From: Microbacterium trichothecenolyticum
GTDB lineage: Bacteria > Actinomycetota > Actinomycetes > Actinomycetales > Microbacteriaceae
Direction of reading: 5' to 3'
Assembly: GCF_030818955.1 (NCBI RefSeq)
Contig: NZ_JAUTBF010000001.1
Span: 682,001 to 746,000 of the forward strand
Length of the DNA stretch: 64,000 nucleotides
In this document: positions 44,602 to 53,615 of the stretch, one piece after another
Layout of the letters: each line of letters begins with the position of its first letter
Position numbering within the stretch: the first letter of the stretch is position 1
Notes under the pieces: model-generated
What the model was told of the DNA's origin: nothing
The model's database searches: none
Seen by the model: only the letters and a program-made list of their open reading frames with translations
Made by a program: the position numbers and the translations under genes

Positions 44602-46794
44602 TCAGCGGATGTCGATGATGCTGACGCCCGGCTTGTCGATGTCGTAGTCGCCCGTGTATGCGGTCGTGTCGGACAGGACGGCGAGAGAGAGCGCGCTCGG
44701 ACCCGGGTTCCAGGCCGCGACCACCTTGTTCGTGCTCGTCGACACCGCCGAGATGGTGTCCGGTGTCTTCGTCAGGATCAGGATGCGCGTTCCGTCGGGT
44801 GTCCTCTCGATGTCGGCCACGGACTCGCCCTGGACCGGAATCCGTGCGAGCACCTCCGATGCGGTGAGATCCACCACGGCCACGGAACCGCGCGTCGCGA
44901 CGAACGCGTGTTCACCGTTCGTCGAGACGGCCATCCGTGCGGCGGATTCGATGTCGACGTGCAGATCGAGCTTCCAGACCTCGGTGTGGTCCGACGCCTG
45001 TAGACAGTGGAGGATGCCATCGCCGTCGACGAAGTAGAACCGATCGGCGTAGGCGCCGCGGCCGCCGACGACGGCCGTCAGCCAGGACCCGCTCACCTCG
45101 GCGAGCAGGGTGTCCGCGGCGGTGTCGATGACCATCACGACGCCGTCTCGGGGAGCCGCCGCGTAGACCCGCCCCGCGCTGTCGTGGGCGGAGATCTGGG
45201 CGATCTCGTGACCTCCATCGGGCCGCGAGAGCGTGGCGACGATCGCGTTCGCCGCGATGTCGTACACGAAGACGCGTCCGTCCTCGGGGAACAGGTACAA
45301 CCGGGTCGCATTGCTCTCGGAGGCGGCCGCTATCGAGAAACACGTCGACGGCAGGGTGACGGTGCGGGTGAGGGTGTTGGTCAAGGTGTCGACAGCCTTC
45401 AGGACTCCGGCGACCGGGTCGAGTACCCAGAGGGTCGAACCAGCGAGCACCATCTTCGCCGGGCGGGGCGGAAGGGAGACGCGCTGGCGGATGGCATCGA
45501 TCCAGACGTCCGCTGCGGCGGTGTCGGCGCCGGCCGTCGCCGTCACCCGTCGCCTCCCCGAAGCCGACGGCGCCGACGACACGGTGGCCACAGCGGTGAA
45601 CACCCCGTGGTCATCGGTGGTGCCCGAGAGGGGCGACAGGGTAACGTCGCTGGACGGCGACGAGAGCGTCACCGCGGCGCCCGCGGCGGGGGTGCGATCG
45701 GCATTGGTCGCCGTGACCGTGACCTGGCTCGTCCCACCCCACGGCACGACGGCGGGGGACACCGTCATCACGACCGGGACGACCGGCGACAGCACCGCAA
45801 AGGTCGCTGTCGCACTGTCGGTGCCGGCCTTGGCGGTGACGGTGTACGTCCCGGGTCGCGCCGACTTCTTGGCGACGAGATCGACGGTCACATGGCCATC
45901 CGTGCCCGTCGTCACCGTCGAGGGGTACTTGATCTGCGAAGACGCCACGGCGTCTCCGTCCTCGTTGACCTCCGTCACCGAGATCGTGACGGAGCGCTTC
46001 GCGCGCGGGTTGGCGGCGGCGTTGTAGGAGGCCACGATGGCTCGCGCCGTCCCGCCCTGCTCGATCTGCCGGGTGGCGATCGACAGTTCGAGGGCGTCGA
46101 CGACCGTCACGGACACCGCGTCCTCCAGCCCATCAGCCGTGGCGGTACTGACGGTCCACAGTCCCGGTTGTCCGGGGCCGTCCCCCGTGAGCACATTCGC
46201 CGCGGTGCCCTGCGCATCGGTGTGCGCGTAGTTGTCCTTGAAGCCGATCGGGCCGCTGCCCTCGAACGTGAGCAGGGCGCCCGACACCGGCCTCGCCTGG
46301 TCGTCCAGCAGTCGTACCGTCGCGTTGACGCTCCGGTCGGAGCGCATCCGCGTCGTCGCCAGCGTCAGCAGAAGCGCTCCGGCCACCGAGATCGTCGTCG
46401 AGATGGTTCCGCTGCTCGTCGAGGCGGAGATGACGTAGTCGCCCTGAGCGACGCCGGTCGCGACAGCGACGGTCGCCGTGAAGGTTCCCTGGGCGTCGGT
46501 GGCACCGGTCGAGGGCGTCGCGGTCACGCCGGGGTCGCTGGATGTCAGGGCGACGGCGCGGCCCGAGACCGCGGCGCCCTGGGCGTCGACGACGCGGACC
46601 GCCAGCGTGGTCGTGTCACCGGGCTGCACGCGACGCTGCGCGAGGGTCGCCGAGGTGGCTTCCCCCGAGGTCGCGGCGTGCGCCGGCGTCGCGACCGTGA
46701 GCGACACCGCCGGCACGGACCAGGCTGCGGCGGTGAGGACGGCCCTGCGGCCGACGGGCGAGACGGGCGTCGTGCCCGAGGGGTGCGTGGTCAT
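44602..46794 (-). CDS. Secreted protein with Ig-like repeats and a beta-propeller
   Basis: A protein of 730 residues. The start MTTHPSGTTPVSPVGRRAVL with TAAAWSVPAVSLTVATPAHA is a signal peptide (twin Arg before a hydrophobic run, AxA cleavage near 40). Residues 45–420 hold about four invasin/Big-type Ig-like domains, recognisable by repeats such as VALTSSDPGVTATPSTGATDAQGTFTA and VTLSSPSSDVTLSPLSGTTDDHGVFTA. Residues 430–730 look like a YncE-type propeller (LWVLDPVAGVLKAVDTLTNTLTRTV, VYAAAPRDGVVMVIDTAADTLL). It is probably an exported cell-surface or matrix protein; no sortase signal is seen. It stands alone. Confidence 0.82.
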   Translation of the reverse strand: MTTHPSGTTPVSPVGRRAVLTAAAWSVPAVSLTVATPAHAATSGEATSATLAQRRVQPGDTTTLAVRVVDAQGAAVSGRAVALTSSDPGVTATPSTGATDAQGTFTATVAVATGVAQGDYVISASTSSGTISTTISVAGALLLTLATTRMRSDRSVNATVRLLDDQARPVSGALLTFEGSGPIGFKDNYAHTDAQGTAANVLTGDGPGQPGLWTVSTATADGLEDAVSVTVVDALELSIATRQIEQGGTARAIVASYNAAANPRAKRSVTISVTEVNEDGDAVASSQIKYPSTVTTGTDGHVTVDLVAKKSARPGTYTVTAKAGTDSATATFAVLSPVVPVVMTVSPAVVPWGGTSQVTVTATNADRTPAAGAAVTLSSPSSDVTLSPLSGTTDDHGVFTAVATVSSAPSASGRRRVTATAGADTAAADVWIDAIRQRVSLPPRPAKMVLAGSTLWVLDPVAGVLKAVDTLTNTLTRTVTLPSTCFSIAAASESNATRLYLFPEDGRVFVYDIAANAIVATLSRPDGGHEIAQISAHDSAGRVYAAAPRDGVVMVIDTAADTLLAEVSGSWLTAVVGGRGAYADRFYFVDGDGILHCLQASDHTEVWKLDLHVDIESAARMAVSTNGEHAFVATRGSVAVVDLTASEVLARIPVQGESVADIERTPDGTRILILTKTPDTISAVSTSTNKVVAAWNPGPSALSLAVLSDTTAYTGDYDIDKPGVSIIDIR

Positions 46795-47133
46795 GGGCGT
46801 GTTCCTTCGTGAGGCGATCAGGTCGTGTCGCTCGGCAGCGTCAACGACAACCGTTGCGCATGTATACACGCCCGCACGGACGCCCCGATGATCCCCGCCC
46901 GGGGGGAGACGATGGCGCTACCGGCGGTTACGCGCCGCACGGCGACGACGCGCAGGAAACTTCAGCGGCGTCGCCTCACCCTTCGCTTCAACCTCAGGGG
47001 ACCGGCCGCTGACCCGCTGCCACACCCCTGCCGCGCCGGTCGCGCGAGACCGGGCTCGCGCGACATCGGCACCGCTCGACTTCGAGCGGGCCTCGACGTC
47101 TGCACGCGGAGCCCGACGCCCCGCGCGCCGGCA
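46795..47133. other. Intergenic stretch between def and the Ig-repeat gene
   Basis: No gene is convincing here. It should carry the promoter of the secreted Ig-repeat protein on the minus strand and the end of the def transcript. A short palindrome, TGTATACA, lies at 46861–46868. Confidence 0.5.
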
Positions 47134-47700
47134 TCACGCGTCGATGTCGTCGACTCCCGGCATCCAGGACGCACCGGGCTTGCCCCACTTACGCTTCTTC
47201 GCGATCTTCGCGACGACACGAGCGTCCTCGTCGTCGAGACGGTCGATGTACAGGATGCCGTCGAGGTGATCGAACTCGTGCTGCAGGATGCGCGCCCGCC
47301 AGCCCGTCACCTCGACGCGGACGGGTTGCCCGTCGAGATCGACGCCGGTGAGGAGTGCGGCGTCCGACCGGCGCAGCGGGAAGCGCTCGCCCGGGAAGGA
47401 GAGGCAGCCCTCGGACTCGTCGTCGGGGTCGGGGTAGCCCGGCTCGAGAGGACGGATCCAGAGCTCGGGATTGATGACGACGCCGCGCCACGGGAGACCC
47501 TCGTCGTCCTCGTACGTGTAGGTGAAGATGCGCAGTCCCACACCGACCTGGGGCGCGGCGAGACCCACACCCGGGGCGGCGTCCATCGTCTCGAACATGT
47601 CGGCGACGAGGGTGCGCACCTCTTCGGTGATCTCGTCGACGCGGGCGGCGGGAGCGTGCAGCACGGGATCACCCATGATGCGAATCGGGAGAACGGCCAC
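47134..47700 (-). CDS. def: Peptide deformylase
   Basis: A protein of 188 residues. The three family motifs are GVGLAAPQ (44–51), EGCLSFPG (97–104, metal Cys99) and HEFDH (141–145, metal histidines and catalytic Glu). It removes the formyl group from new proteins. A -10-like TAGGCT lies six bases before the GTG start and there is no ribosome-binding site. Confidence 0.97.
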   Translation of the reverse strand: MAVLPIRIMGDPVLHAPAARVDEITEEVRTLVADMFETMDAAPGVGLAAPQVGVGLRIFTYTYEDDEGLPWRGVVINPELWIRPLEPGYPDPDDESEGCLSFPGERFPLRRSDAALLTGVDLDGQPVRVEVTGWRARILQHEFDHLDGILYIDRLDDEDARVVAKIAKKRKWGKPGASWMPGVDDIDA

Positions 47701-47706
47701 GTCACC

Positions 47707-47712
47707 AGCCTA
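47707..47712 (-). promoter_or_regulatory. Candidate -10 (TAGGCT) for leaderless def mRNA
   Basis: On the minus strand TAGGCT ends six bases before the def start. It faces away from the -10 of the transporter gene, 18 bases to the right. Confidence 0.5.
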
Positions 47713-47729
47713 TCCAGCGAGCGGGCGGC

Positions 47730-47735
47730 TATCGT
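47730..47735 (+). promoter_or_regulatory. Candidate -10 (TATCGT) for the DMT-transporter gene
   Basis: TATCGT ends six bases before the GTG at 47742. Confidence 0.4.
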
Positions 47736-47741
47736 CGGAGG

Positions 47742-48704
47742 GTGATCCCGCTCGATGTCTCCCTCAGCGACGGAATCGACCAACTCGTCGGTGTCTTCCG
47801 CGACCCCCGTATCCTTCTGGGCATCCCGCTCGCTCTGCTGGGCGCGGTGTTCATGTCGTTCGGTGCCCAGTACCAGCACCGCGGGGTGCAGAAGGTGGAG
47901 CGGTTGTCGGGCAAGACCACCGGTGGACTCTCACGCGCGCAGCTCGCGTCGCTGCTCACCCGTCCCTCGTGGGTGGCGGGAACCCTCATGCTCGGACTGG
48001 CGATCGTGTGCCAGCTCGCGGCCCTCTCGGTCGCACCGCTCATCCTCGTTCAGCCGCTCGGTGCGATCGCCCTCGTCATCACCACGGTATTGAACGCTCG
48101 CGTCTCCCGTCACAAGCCCACGCGGCAGTCGCTCATCGCCATCGGCGCCTGCGTGGGCGGCATCTTCATCTTCGTGACGATCGCGGCCTTCTTCGCCACC
48201 GAGCACACCGTCACCTCGCGCGAACTGTTGATCATCCTCGGCATCCTGGCGATGGTCGTGATCGTGTTCGCGGTCTTCTGGATCCTCGTGCGCCGCCGCG
48301 CGCAGGCGCTGTTCTACATCATGGCGGCAGGGGTGATCTACGGCTTCGTCGCGACGCTGGCCAAGGTCATCATCAGCCGTATCCAGGCCGGCAACTTCGA
48401 GTGGCTGACCTTCCTGTGCGTCGTCGCCCTGATCGCCGCGGTGGCCGTCGGGGCCTACTTCGTGCAGACGGCGTATTCGGTCGGCCCGCCCGATTTGGTC
48501 ATCGCCGGCCTCACGGTCATCGACCCGATCGTCGCCGTGTTGATCGGTCTGCTCGTGCTCGGCGAGGCCTCCACGGCTCCTGCGTGGGCGCTCATCGGCT
48601 TCGCCATCGCGGGGGCGATCGCCACGTGGGGCGTCATCCAGCTGACCCGCCACCACCCGCAGATCACCGCCGACGGCAAGGCGGTCGAACCGCGCGTGCA
48701 CTGA
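47742..48704 (+). CDS. DMT (drug/metabolite) superfamily transporter
   Basis: A protein of 320 residues with about nine or ten membrane helices and the internal duplication of EamA-type transporters (ALSVAPLILVQPLGAIALVITTVLNA in the first half; GPPDLVIAGLTVIDPIVAVLIGLLVLGE in the second). The second block is typical of the actinobacterial group related to NIPA magnesium transporters. The substrate is not assignable. The GTG start may be leaderless; GGAGG overlaps the start region. Confidence 0.88.
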   Translation: MIPLDVSLSDGIDQLVGVFRDPRILLGIPLALLGAVFMSFGAQYQHRGVQKVERLSGKTTGGLSRAQLASLLTRPSWVAGTLMLGLAIVCQLAALSVAPLILVQPLGAIALVITTVLNARVSRHKPTRQSLIAIGACVGGIFIFVTIAAFFATEHTVTSRELLIILGILAMVVIVFAVFWILVRRRAQALFYIMAAGVIYGFVATLAKVIISRIQAGNFEWLTFLCVVALIAAVAVGAYFVQTAYSVGPPDLVIAGLTVIDPIVAVLIGLLVLGEASTAPAWALIGFAIAGAIATWGVIQLTRHHPQITADGKAVEPRVH

Positions 48705-48766
48705 GCGGCAGGCGCCCCCGTCGTTTCACGGCCGGCAGCGGATGCCGATAGGCTCGTCGTCGTCAA

Positions 48767-48840
48767 GGGGCGGTGGCCAAGCTGGTCAAGGCAGCGGGCT
48801 CATAACCCGACGATCGTGGGTTCAAGTCCCACCCGCCCTA
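48767..48840 (+). tRNA. tRNA-Met (anticodon CAT)
   Basis: Acceptor GGGGCGG with CCGCCCT (terminal G-T pair), anticodon CAT at 48801–48803 in a CGGG/CCCG stem, T arm GTGGGTTCAAGTCCCAC, discriminator A. The D-arm pattern fits elongator Met rather than initiator; a tRNA-Ile read by lysidine (also CAT) cannot be fully excluded. Confidence 0.95.
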
Positions 48841-48952
48841 CTCCCCGTCGCTCCGGGAGCGCGCCCCGGCGCGGTTCCCGAGCGACGTCGGCCCGCGGCG
48901 CCCGTCCGTTGCCGCAGACGCCCTCCCGCCGTCGACACGCCACTCTGCGCCC

Positions 48953-50374
48953 TCAGGCCTCCCCATCGCGCGGGAGCAGCCCCGCGACGCCCTCGCGACC
49001 GGAGACGCCCAGCTTGCGATACACCCGACGCGCCTGCGTCTTGACGGTGTTCAGGGACACGCCTCGCTCGGCCGCGATCTCACGAAGCGTCTTCGATCCC
49101 CGTAGGGCCTCGGCCACTCCACGTTCCGTCAACGACAGGCGTGCCACCGCGCCGCCCCGTGAGGGAAGCCCGACCCGTTCGAGGGCAGCCGAGATGGGCG
49201 CGACGAGCGGAGACAGACGCGGATGCGCACCGACGACACCCTCGATGAGGCTCAGTGTCTCGTCGACGGGCATCGCGATGAAGGGGTTCGTGGAGTTACC
49301 GGTCTGGTCGATCAGCATCAGCGCCGACTCCATACTCTGATGGGCCCTGCGCCCTTCGCCGATGCGCTGGAAGGCGATCGCACGGCGAACGAGGAGCGGC
49401 ACGAGGGTGCGCAGGCAGTGATCGTCGTGGGATAAGCACGGTGCCGTGTCGGCGAGCAGTTCGCGCTCACGCGCGAGCTGGAGCAGGCACGCCGATCGCT
49501 GCATCGCGAAGCAGATCGCGTGACCGTCGGGACTGACCACGGATACCAGTGCCTCGAGCCCCTCGGTGAACCGGTGCTGCGCGGCGAGGACGTCGGCACG
49601 GAGGCAGAACAGGAAGAATCGAGTCATCCGAAGGGTACCGGTGAGGTCGCCGCGCAGGAGTTGCGTGCTCGCGGCGTCGGCTGCCGCGCGATCGCCGTTG
49701 AGCAGATCACGCATCACCCGCGCCGTGTGGGCGGCGAACACCCACGACGAGTCGTCGGGCCGCAGCATGTCGTGCATGTCCGCGGCTTCCGCGAGCCCGG
49801 TGGCATCCATGCGTGCCGCCGACATGAGCATGTGCGCCTGGAGAAGGAGGAACGACGTGTCGGCGGGCTCCCAGCCGTTGTCTTCGAACAACTGATGCGC
49901 TTCGGCCGCGGCGCCCGCGCCGGCGAGGTACTCGCCGTTCACCGCGAAGTTCAGCGCGCAGGTCGAGAGCGCGCGGTAACGCGCCGGCGCGTGGTCGGCA
50001 AAGAGAAGGGCTTCCCGGCCGAAGCGGGCACCGCGGCTGGCCCGCCCGATCGCGCCGCAATACTCGGCAGCACTCGACATCAGCACGGAACGGGCTTTCG
50101 CCGAGAGTTCTGCCGGAGCGCGGAGTCGGGCGTCGTCGAAGTACCGGTCGACGAGTCCCACATCGTCTTCGAGAACGTCGCGTCGGGCTCGTGCCGCGAA
50201 CATCGCCGACACCCGGTTCGCGATGTCGTCGGTCCACGTCTTCGGTGCCGGAACCGGCGGCGCCTCCGCGAGCATCGCCAGATGGTGGGGAAGGGGCTGA
50301 CCGTATCCGGGAACCAGACGCAGGAGCGTCAGCACGGTCGCGGCGCGAAGCGCCGTGTGTGCAGTCACCGCCAT
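48953..50374 (-). CDS. LuxR-family transcriptional regulator with helical repeat body
   Basis: A protein of 473 residues. The carboxy-terminal 65 residues are a LuxR-type helix-turn-helix (LSLTERGVAEALRGSKTLREIAAERGVSLNTVKTQARRVYRKLGV). The remaining 400 residues are helical repeats of the MalT kind (for example RARFGREALLFADHAPARYRALSTCALNFAV) but without the amino-terminal NTPase of LAL regulators. Regulator and target genes are unknown. It is preceded by no operon partner. Confidence 0.85.
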   Translation of the reverse strand: MAVTAHTALRAATVLTLLRLVPGYGQPLPHHLAMLAEAPPVPAPKTWTDDIANRVSAMFAARARRDVLEDDVGLVDRYFDDARLRAPAELSAKARSVLMSSAAEYCGAIGRASRGARFGREALLFADHAPARYRALSTCALNFAVNGEYLAGAGAAAEAHQLFEDNGWEPADTSFLLLQAHMLMSAARMDATGLAEAADMHDMLRPDDSSWVFAAHTARVMRDLLNGDRAAADAASTQLLRGDLTGTLRMTRFFLFCLRADVLAAQHRFTEGLEALVSVVSPDGHAICFAMQRSACLLQLARERELLADTAPCLSHDDHCLRTLVPLLVRRAIAFQRIGEGRRAHQSMESALMLIDQTGNSTNPFIAMPVDETLSLIEGVVGAHPRLSPLVAPISAALERVGLPSRGGAVARLSLTERGVAEALRGSKTLREIAAERGVSLNTVKTQARRVYRKLGVSGREGVAGLLPRDGEA

Positions 50375-50484
50375 CGGCTGATCCCTTCTCGGCCACGCTG
50401 CCTTCTCCTGCCGAGCGGAAGAGCGTGACGACCGCGATGTCGAGACGCTCCCCGCGTCGTGCGCGGCTTCGGCCGCAGCGCTCC

Positions 50485-51507
50485 TCAGGCGCTCACCGGG
50501 GCGAGCTCACCCGGCCCCGGCAAGATCTCCCGCAACAGATCGTCGAGCGTCACCACACCCACCAGTCGCGTGTCGTCGACGACCGTCGCCAGCTGCACCC
50601 GGCCGCGGCGCATCCGCGCGAGCGCGTCATATGCCGATGCGGCGGGTTCGAGAACGAGCGGCTCGCGGGTGATGTCGAGGGCCGGCGTCGACGGGTCGAT
50701 GGCCAGGGTGTCGCGCACGTGCGCGACACGCGAGCTCGCTCCCGTCCCGACGAGGATGCGCAGGTGCGTGGATGCCGCGGCGGCGGCCTGCAGGTCGGCG
50801 ACGGTCGCGTCGACCCCCACCGCTGTCGGCGTCCGGTCGGTGCGGACGATGTCGCCGACCGTCAGGGTACTCAGGGCGATCGCCTGGGCGATGGGCTCGG
50901 AGTACTGCTCCTCCAGGGTGCCCGCTCTGCGCGAGTGCGCCACGAGCTCACGGATGGTGTCGGCATCCTGTCCGCCGGCGGCCGCCTTGTCGACCGGCTC
51001 GATGCCCGACGCCTTCACGAGACGGTTGGCGATGTGGTTGATCCAGAGCAGGAACGGTCGCAGCGGCCAGGTCATCGCGCGAGCGAGGATGCCGGTGGCC
51101 TTCGCCGCGGTCTCGGGGTGGGCGATGGCCCACGACTTCGGAGCCATTTCGCCGATGACGAGATGGAGGAAGGTGACGACGATCAGCGCGAACATGAACG
51201 CGACGATGTCGGCGAACACGGCGGGCAGGCCCCACTGCGTGAGCAGGGGCGCGAGGGCGTAGTCGATCGCGGGTTTGGTGATCGCTCCGAGGAGGAAGGT
51301 GCACGCCGTGATCCCCAATTGAGCGAAGGCGAGCATGACGGTGAGTTCGTTGATGCCGCGCAGCGCGGCCCGAGCCGATGCGCTGGTCGCGGCCTGCTCC
51401 TCGAGGCGATGGCGACGTGCGGCGAGCAGCGCGAATTCGACGATGACGAAGAAGGCGCTCGCGACGATCAATGCGGCGGTGACGCCGGCGACGGTCCAGC
51501 CGTTCAT
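50485..51507 (-). CDS. CNNM/CorC-type membrane protein, second of a pair
   Basis: A protein of 340 residues: DUF21-type membrane domain (three to four helices; VASAFFVIVEFALLAARRHRLEE, QLGITACTFLLGAITKPAID, LVIGEMAPKSWAIAHPE) followed by a CBS pair ending VVDDTRLVGVVTLDDLLREIL. It lacks the CorC_HlyC domain that its partner has. The start overlaps the upstream partner's stop (51504–51507), so the two are probably co-translated and may work as a heteromer. Confidence 0.9.
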   Translation of the reverse strand: MNGWTVAGVTAALIVASAFFVIVEFALLAARRHRLEEQAATSASARAALRGINELTVMLAFAQLGITACTFLLGAITKPAIDYALAPLLTQWGLPAVFADIVAFMFALIVVTFLHLVIGEMAPKSWAIAHPETAAKATGILARAMTWPLRPFLLWINHIANRLVKASGIEPVDKAAAGGQDADTIRELVAHSRRAGTLEEQYSEPIAQAIALSTLTVGDIVRTDRTPTAVGVDATVADLQAAAAASTHLRILVGTGASSRVAHVRDTLAIDPSTPALDITREPLVLEPAASAYDALARMRRGRVQLATVVDDTRLVGVVTLDDLLREILPGPGELAPVSA

Positions 51508-52901
51508 CGGAACGCTCCCTCGTCGCGGGTGACCGCCGGCGTGGCGTCGCGGTCGCGCTCGTGCACCTGCAGCCGTAGGTGCGACGGGACGTGCCGGTCG
51601 ACTTCGACGACCTCGAGCACGAGCCAGCGTTCGATGTCGAGACCGTGCACCGCCTCCGAGGGGCGCGCGGGCAGGTCGATGCGCACGGCGTCGCCCACCG
51701 CCGGCAGGTCACCGTGCTTCGCGATGACCAGACCTGCGACGGTCTCGGCGTCGGAATCGGTGAGGTCGTGACCGATCAGGCGCTCGAGCTCGTCGAGGTG
51801 CAGGTCGCCGGGAACGCTCCACGCGTCTTCGCCGACCGACGCAGCCTCGGCGGCGACGTCGACGTCATGCTCGTCGGAGAGCTCCCCGATCACTTCCTCC
51901 GTCAGGTCTTCGATGGTCAGGATGCCGTCGAAGTTGCCGTACTCGTCCACGACGCACGCGAGCTCGTTCCGCGTCCGCCGCATGCGGTCGAGGGCGGTCG
52001 GGAGAGCCATGGACGTCGGCAGGACGACGGCCGCGCGCATCACCGCCGACACGGGGGTGTCGTCGGTGGGGTTCTCGCGCAACACGTCGATGAGCTCGAT
52101 GACCCCGACGGGGGAGTCCTCGTCGCCGATGACGGGGTAGCGCGTATGCCCGGTCGCCATGAGCCCCCGCACATCGCCGATCGTGGTGTCGGGTGTCACA
52201 GAGTCGATCTGCGATCGCGGGACCATGGCGTGTTCGACGTCGCGTTGCGGGAAGTCGAGGATGCGGTCGATGATCATCGACAGATCGTCGGGGAGGTCGC
52301 CGCTGGCGCGGGACTCCTCGATGATCGCCTCGAGATCACGTGCGGTGGCGCTGTCGTCGACGTCTTCCAGCGGCTCGATGCGCAGGAGCCTGAGAAGAGC
52401 GTTGGCGGCGACATCGAAGACGGTGATGAGCCATCCGAAGAGCACGAGGTAGATGCGCGTCGGGACGGCGAGGGCGCGGGCCAACGGCTCTGGGCTGGCG
52501 ATGGCGAGGTTCTTCGGATACAGCTCGCCGAAGATCATCGTGACGACGGTTGCCAGCAGCAGCGCGCCGACGGTGCCGATGATGATCGACACAGCCGGGT
52601 CGATCCCGACGCCGCCCAGCAGGGTACCCAGGGACTCGCCGATCAAGGGCTCTGCGACGTATCCGATCAACAGACCGGTCACCGTGATGCCCAACTGGGC
52701 ACCGGACAGCATGAACGAGGTGCGCTTGGTGATCGCGAGCACGCGCTTCGCCTGGGCGTCACCCTTCTCCGCGAGCGCCGCCATGCGCGAGCGGTCGACC
52801 GACATGTATGCGAACTCCTGCGCGACGAAGAAGCCGCACGCGACGATGATCGCCAGGGTTACGATGACGCCCAACAGCAGTGTCAGGACCGCAGCCAGCA
52901 T
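51504..52901 (-). CDS. CNNM/CorC-type membrane protein, first of a pair
   Basis: A protein of 465 residues with the full layout: DUF21 membrane domain (VACGFFVAQEFAYMSVDRSRM, GAQLGITVTGLLIGYVAEPLIG, FGELYPKNLAIASPE), CBS pair (VEHAMVPRSQIDSVTPD..., ACVVDEYGNFDGILTIEDLTEEVIGELSDEHD) and CorC_HlyC domain (WSVPGDLHLDELERLIG). It is likely part of divalent-metal export. A structured leader that can hide its ribosome-binding site lies immediately upstream. Confidence 0.92.
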   Translation of the reverse strand: MLAAVLTLLLGVIVTLAIIVACGFFVAQEFAYMSVDRSRMAALAEKGDAQAKRVLAITKRTSFMLSGAQLGITVTGLLIGYVAEPLIGESLGTLLGGVGIDPAVSIIIGTVGALLLATVVTMIFGELYPKNLAIASPEPLARALAVPTRIYLVLFGWLITVFDVAANALLRLLRIEPLEDVDDSATARDLEAIIEESRASGDLPDDLSMIIDRILDFPQRDVEHAMVPRSQIDSVTPDTTIGDVRGLMATGHTRYPVIGDEDSPVGVIELIDVLRENPTDDTPVSAVMRAAVVLPTSMALPTALDRMRRTRNELACVVDEYGNFDGILTIEDLTEEVIGELSDEHDVDVAAEAASVGEDAWSVPGDLHLDELERLIGHDLTDSDAETVAGLVIAKHGDLPAVGDAVRIDLPARPSEAVHGLDIERWLVLEVVEVDRHVPSHLRLQVHERDRDATPAVTRDEGAFR

Positions 52902-53062
52902 CAGATCTCACCCCCTCTCGAAACGAGGGGGCTCGAAGATCGGCCCTCCTGGTCGGTGGAGGTGCGGTGATGGCTCACGGGTTTGTCTCTCGTGGGTCGG
53001 GGAATCGCAGATCCCCTCGACCTTATCGAGACGTCGGCGAACGATGCTGGGGATTTGCCCCG
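52902..53062 (-). promoter_or_regulatory. Structured 5' leader of the CorC-like pair, possible cis-acting RNA
   Basis: Several stems can be drawn in a row: GTCTC/GAGAC (52985–52989 with 53028–53032) enclosing GTCGGGG paired with CCCC-T-CGAC (52996–53002 with 53013–53021), CCTCC/GGAGG (52945–52949 with 52958–52962), and a 7-bp stem (52911–52917 with 52925–52931) whose minus-strand GAGGGGG is the ribosome-binding site nine bases before the ATG. Masking of that site suggests translational control. It does not match riboswitch classes I know. The remainder, to 53213, shows no gene. Confidence 0.4.
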
Positions 53063-53213
53063 ACGTGCCCGAGGTGTGGTGACGCAGGCCGTTCTCCCGG
53101 CCCAGGCGGTCGATGCGATGGCACAATGGAGATCCCCGCATTGCCTCGCTTCCCGGCGTGGTCCCGCCCTTTGCACAACAGGTACGCTTCGGCGCGCCGG
53201 AAAAGGACCAGCT

Positions 53214-53555
53214 GTGGGACGCCTCATCTACCGCGATCGCGCTTCGTTCGACATCGACGACCGCATCCTCGCCCACCTCCGCATCGTCGTGATGAACAAG
53301 TTGCGCCGTAACGAGGGCTTCATGCTGCAACTGCCCGTCAACGAGGGAGTTCGGCAGGCCAGTCTGTGGATCCATGCATCCAACGCTCTGGTGATGCAGT
53401 TCTACGGCGGTCGCGAGCCCGCCATCGATCGAGAACTCGTCGACCAGATGATGTACGACGCCAGCGGTGCCGACGGGCTCACGCTCTCGGCGTCCGGGGT
53501 CGCCCCGCATCCGGCGCCCGCGCGCCAGCCGGCGGGGACGCGCTCGGCGCGCTGA
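53214..53555 (+). CDS. DUF7882-type small protein
   Basis: A protein of 113 residues starting VGRLIYRDRASFDIDDRILAHL, typical of a Microbacteriaceae family (DUF7882). Further family positions are VVMNKLRRNEGFML, QASLWIHASNALVMQFYGGREPAID and an end rich in Ala/Pro. The GTG start has AAAAGGA six bases upstream. The function is unknown. Confidence 0.8.
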   Translation: MGRLIYRDRASFDIDDRILAHLRIVVMNKLRRNEGFMLQLPVNEGVRQASLWIHASNALVMQFYGGREPAIDRELVDQMMYDASGADGLTLSASGVAPHPAPARQPAGTRSAR

Positions 53556-53615
53556 CGGCCACACCCCGGGCGAAGGCCCGCCGCGCGGGCGGACCGGCCG
53601 ACGGCGGCTGCTCAC

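Noticed and set aside
45007..46812. A 601-codon plus-strand frame opposite the Ig-repeat gene
   Set aside because: Its composition is that of an antisense shadow and it lacks any recognisable domain; the minus-strand protein has a clear signal peptide and repeats.
48767..48840. Initiator tRNA-Met or tRNA-Ile (lysidine)
   Set aside because: The anticodon stem lacks the three G-C pairs pattern and A1-type acceptor of initiators; elongator Met fits best, although Ile-lysidine cannot be fully excluded without a model score.
52902..53062. M-box or yybP-ykoY riboswitch
   Set aside because: The conserved cores of these classes are not visible, so I list only a structured leader.
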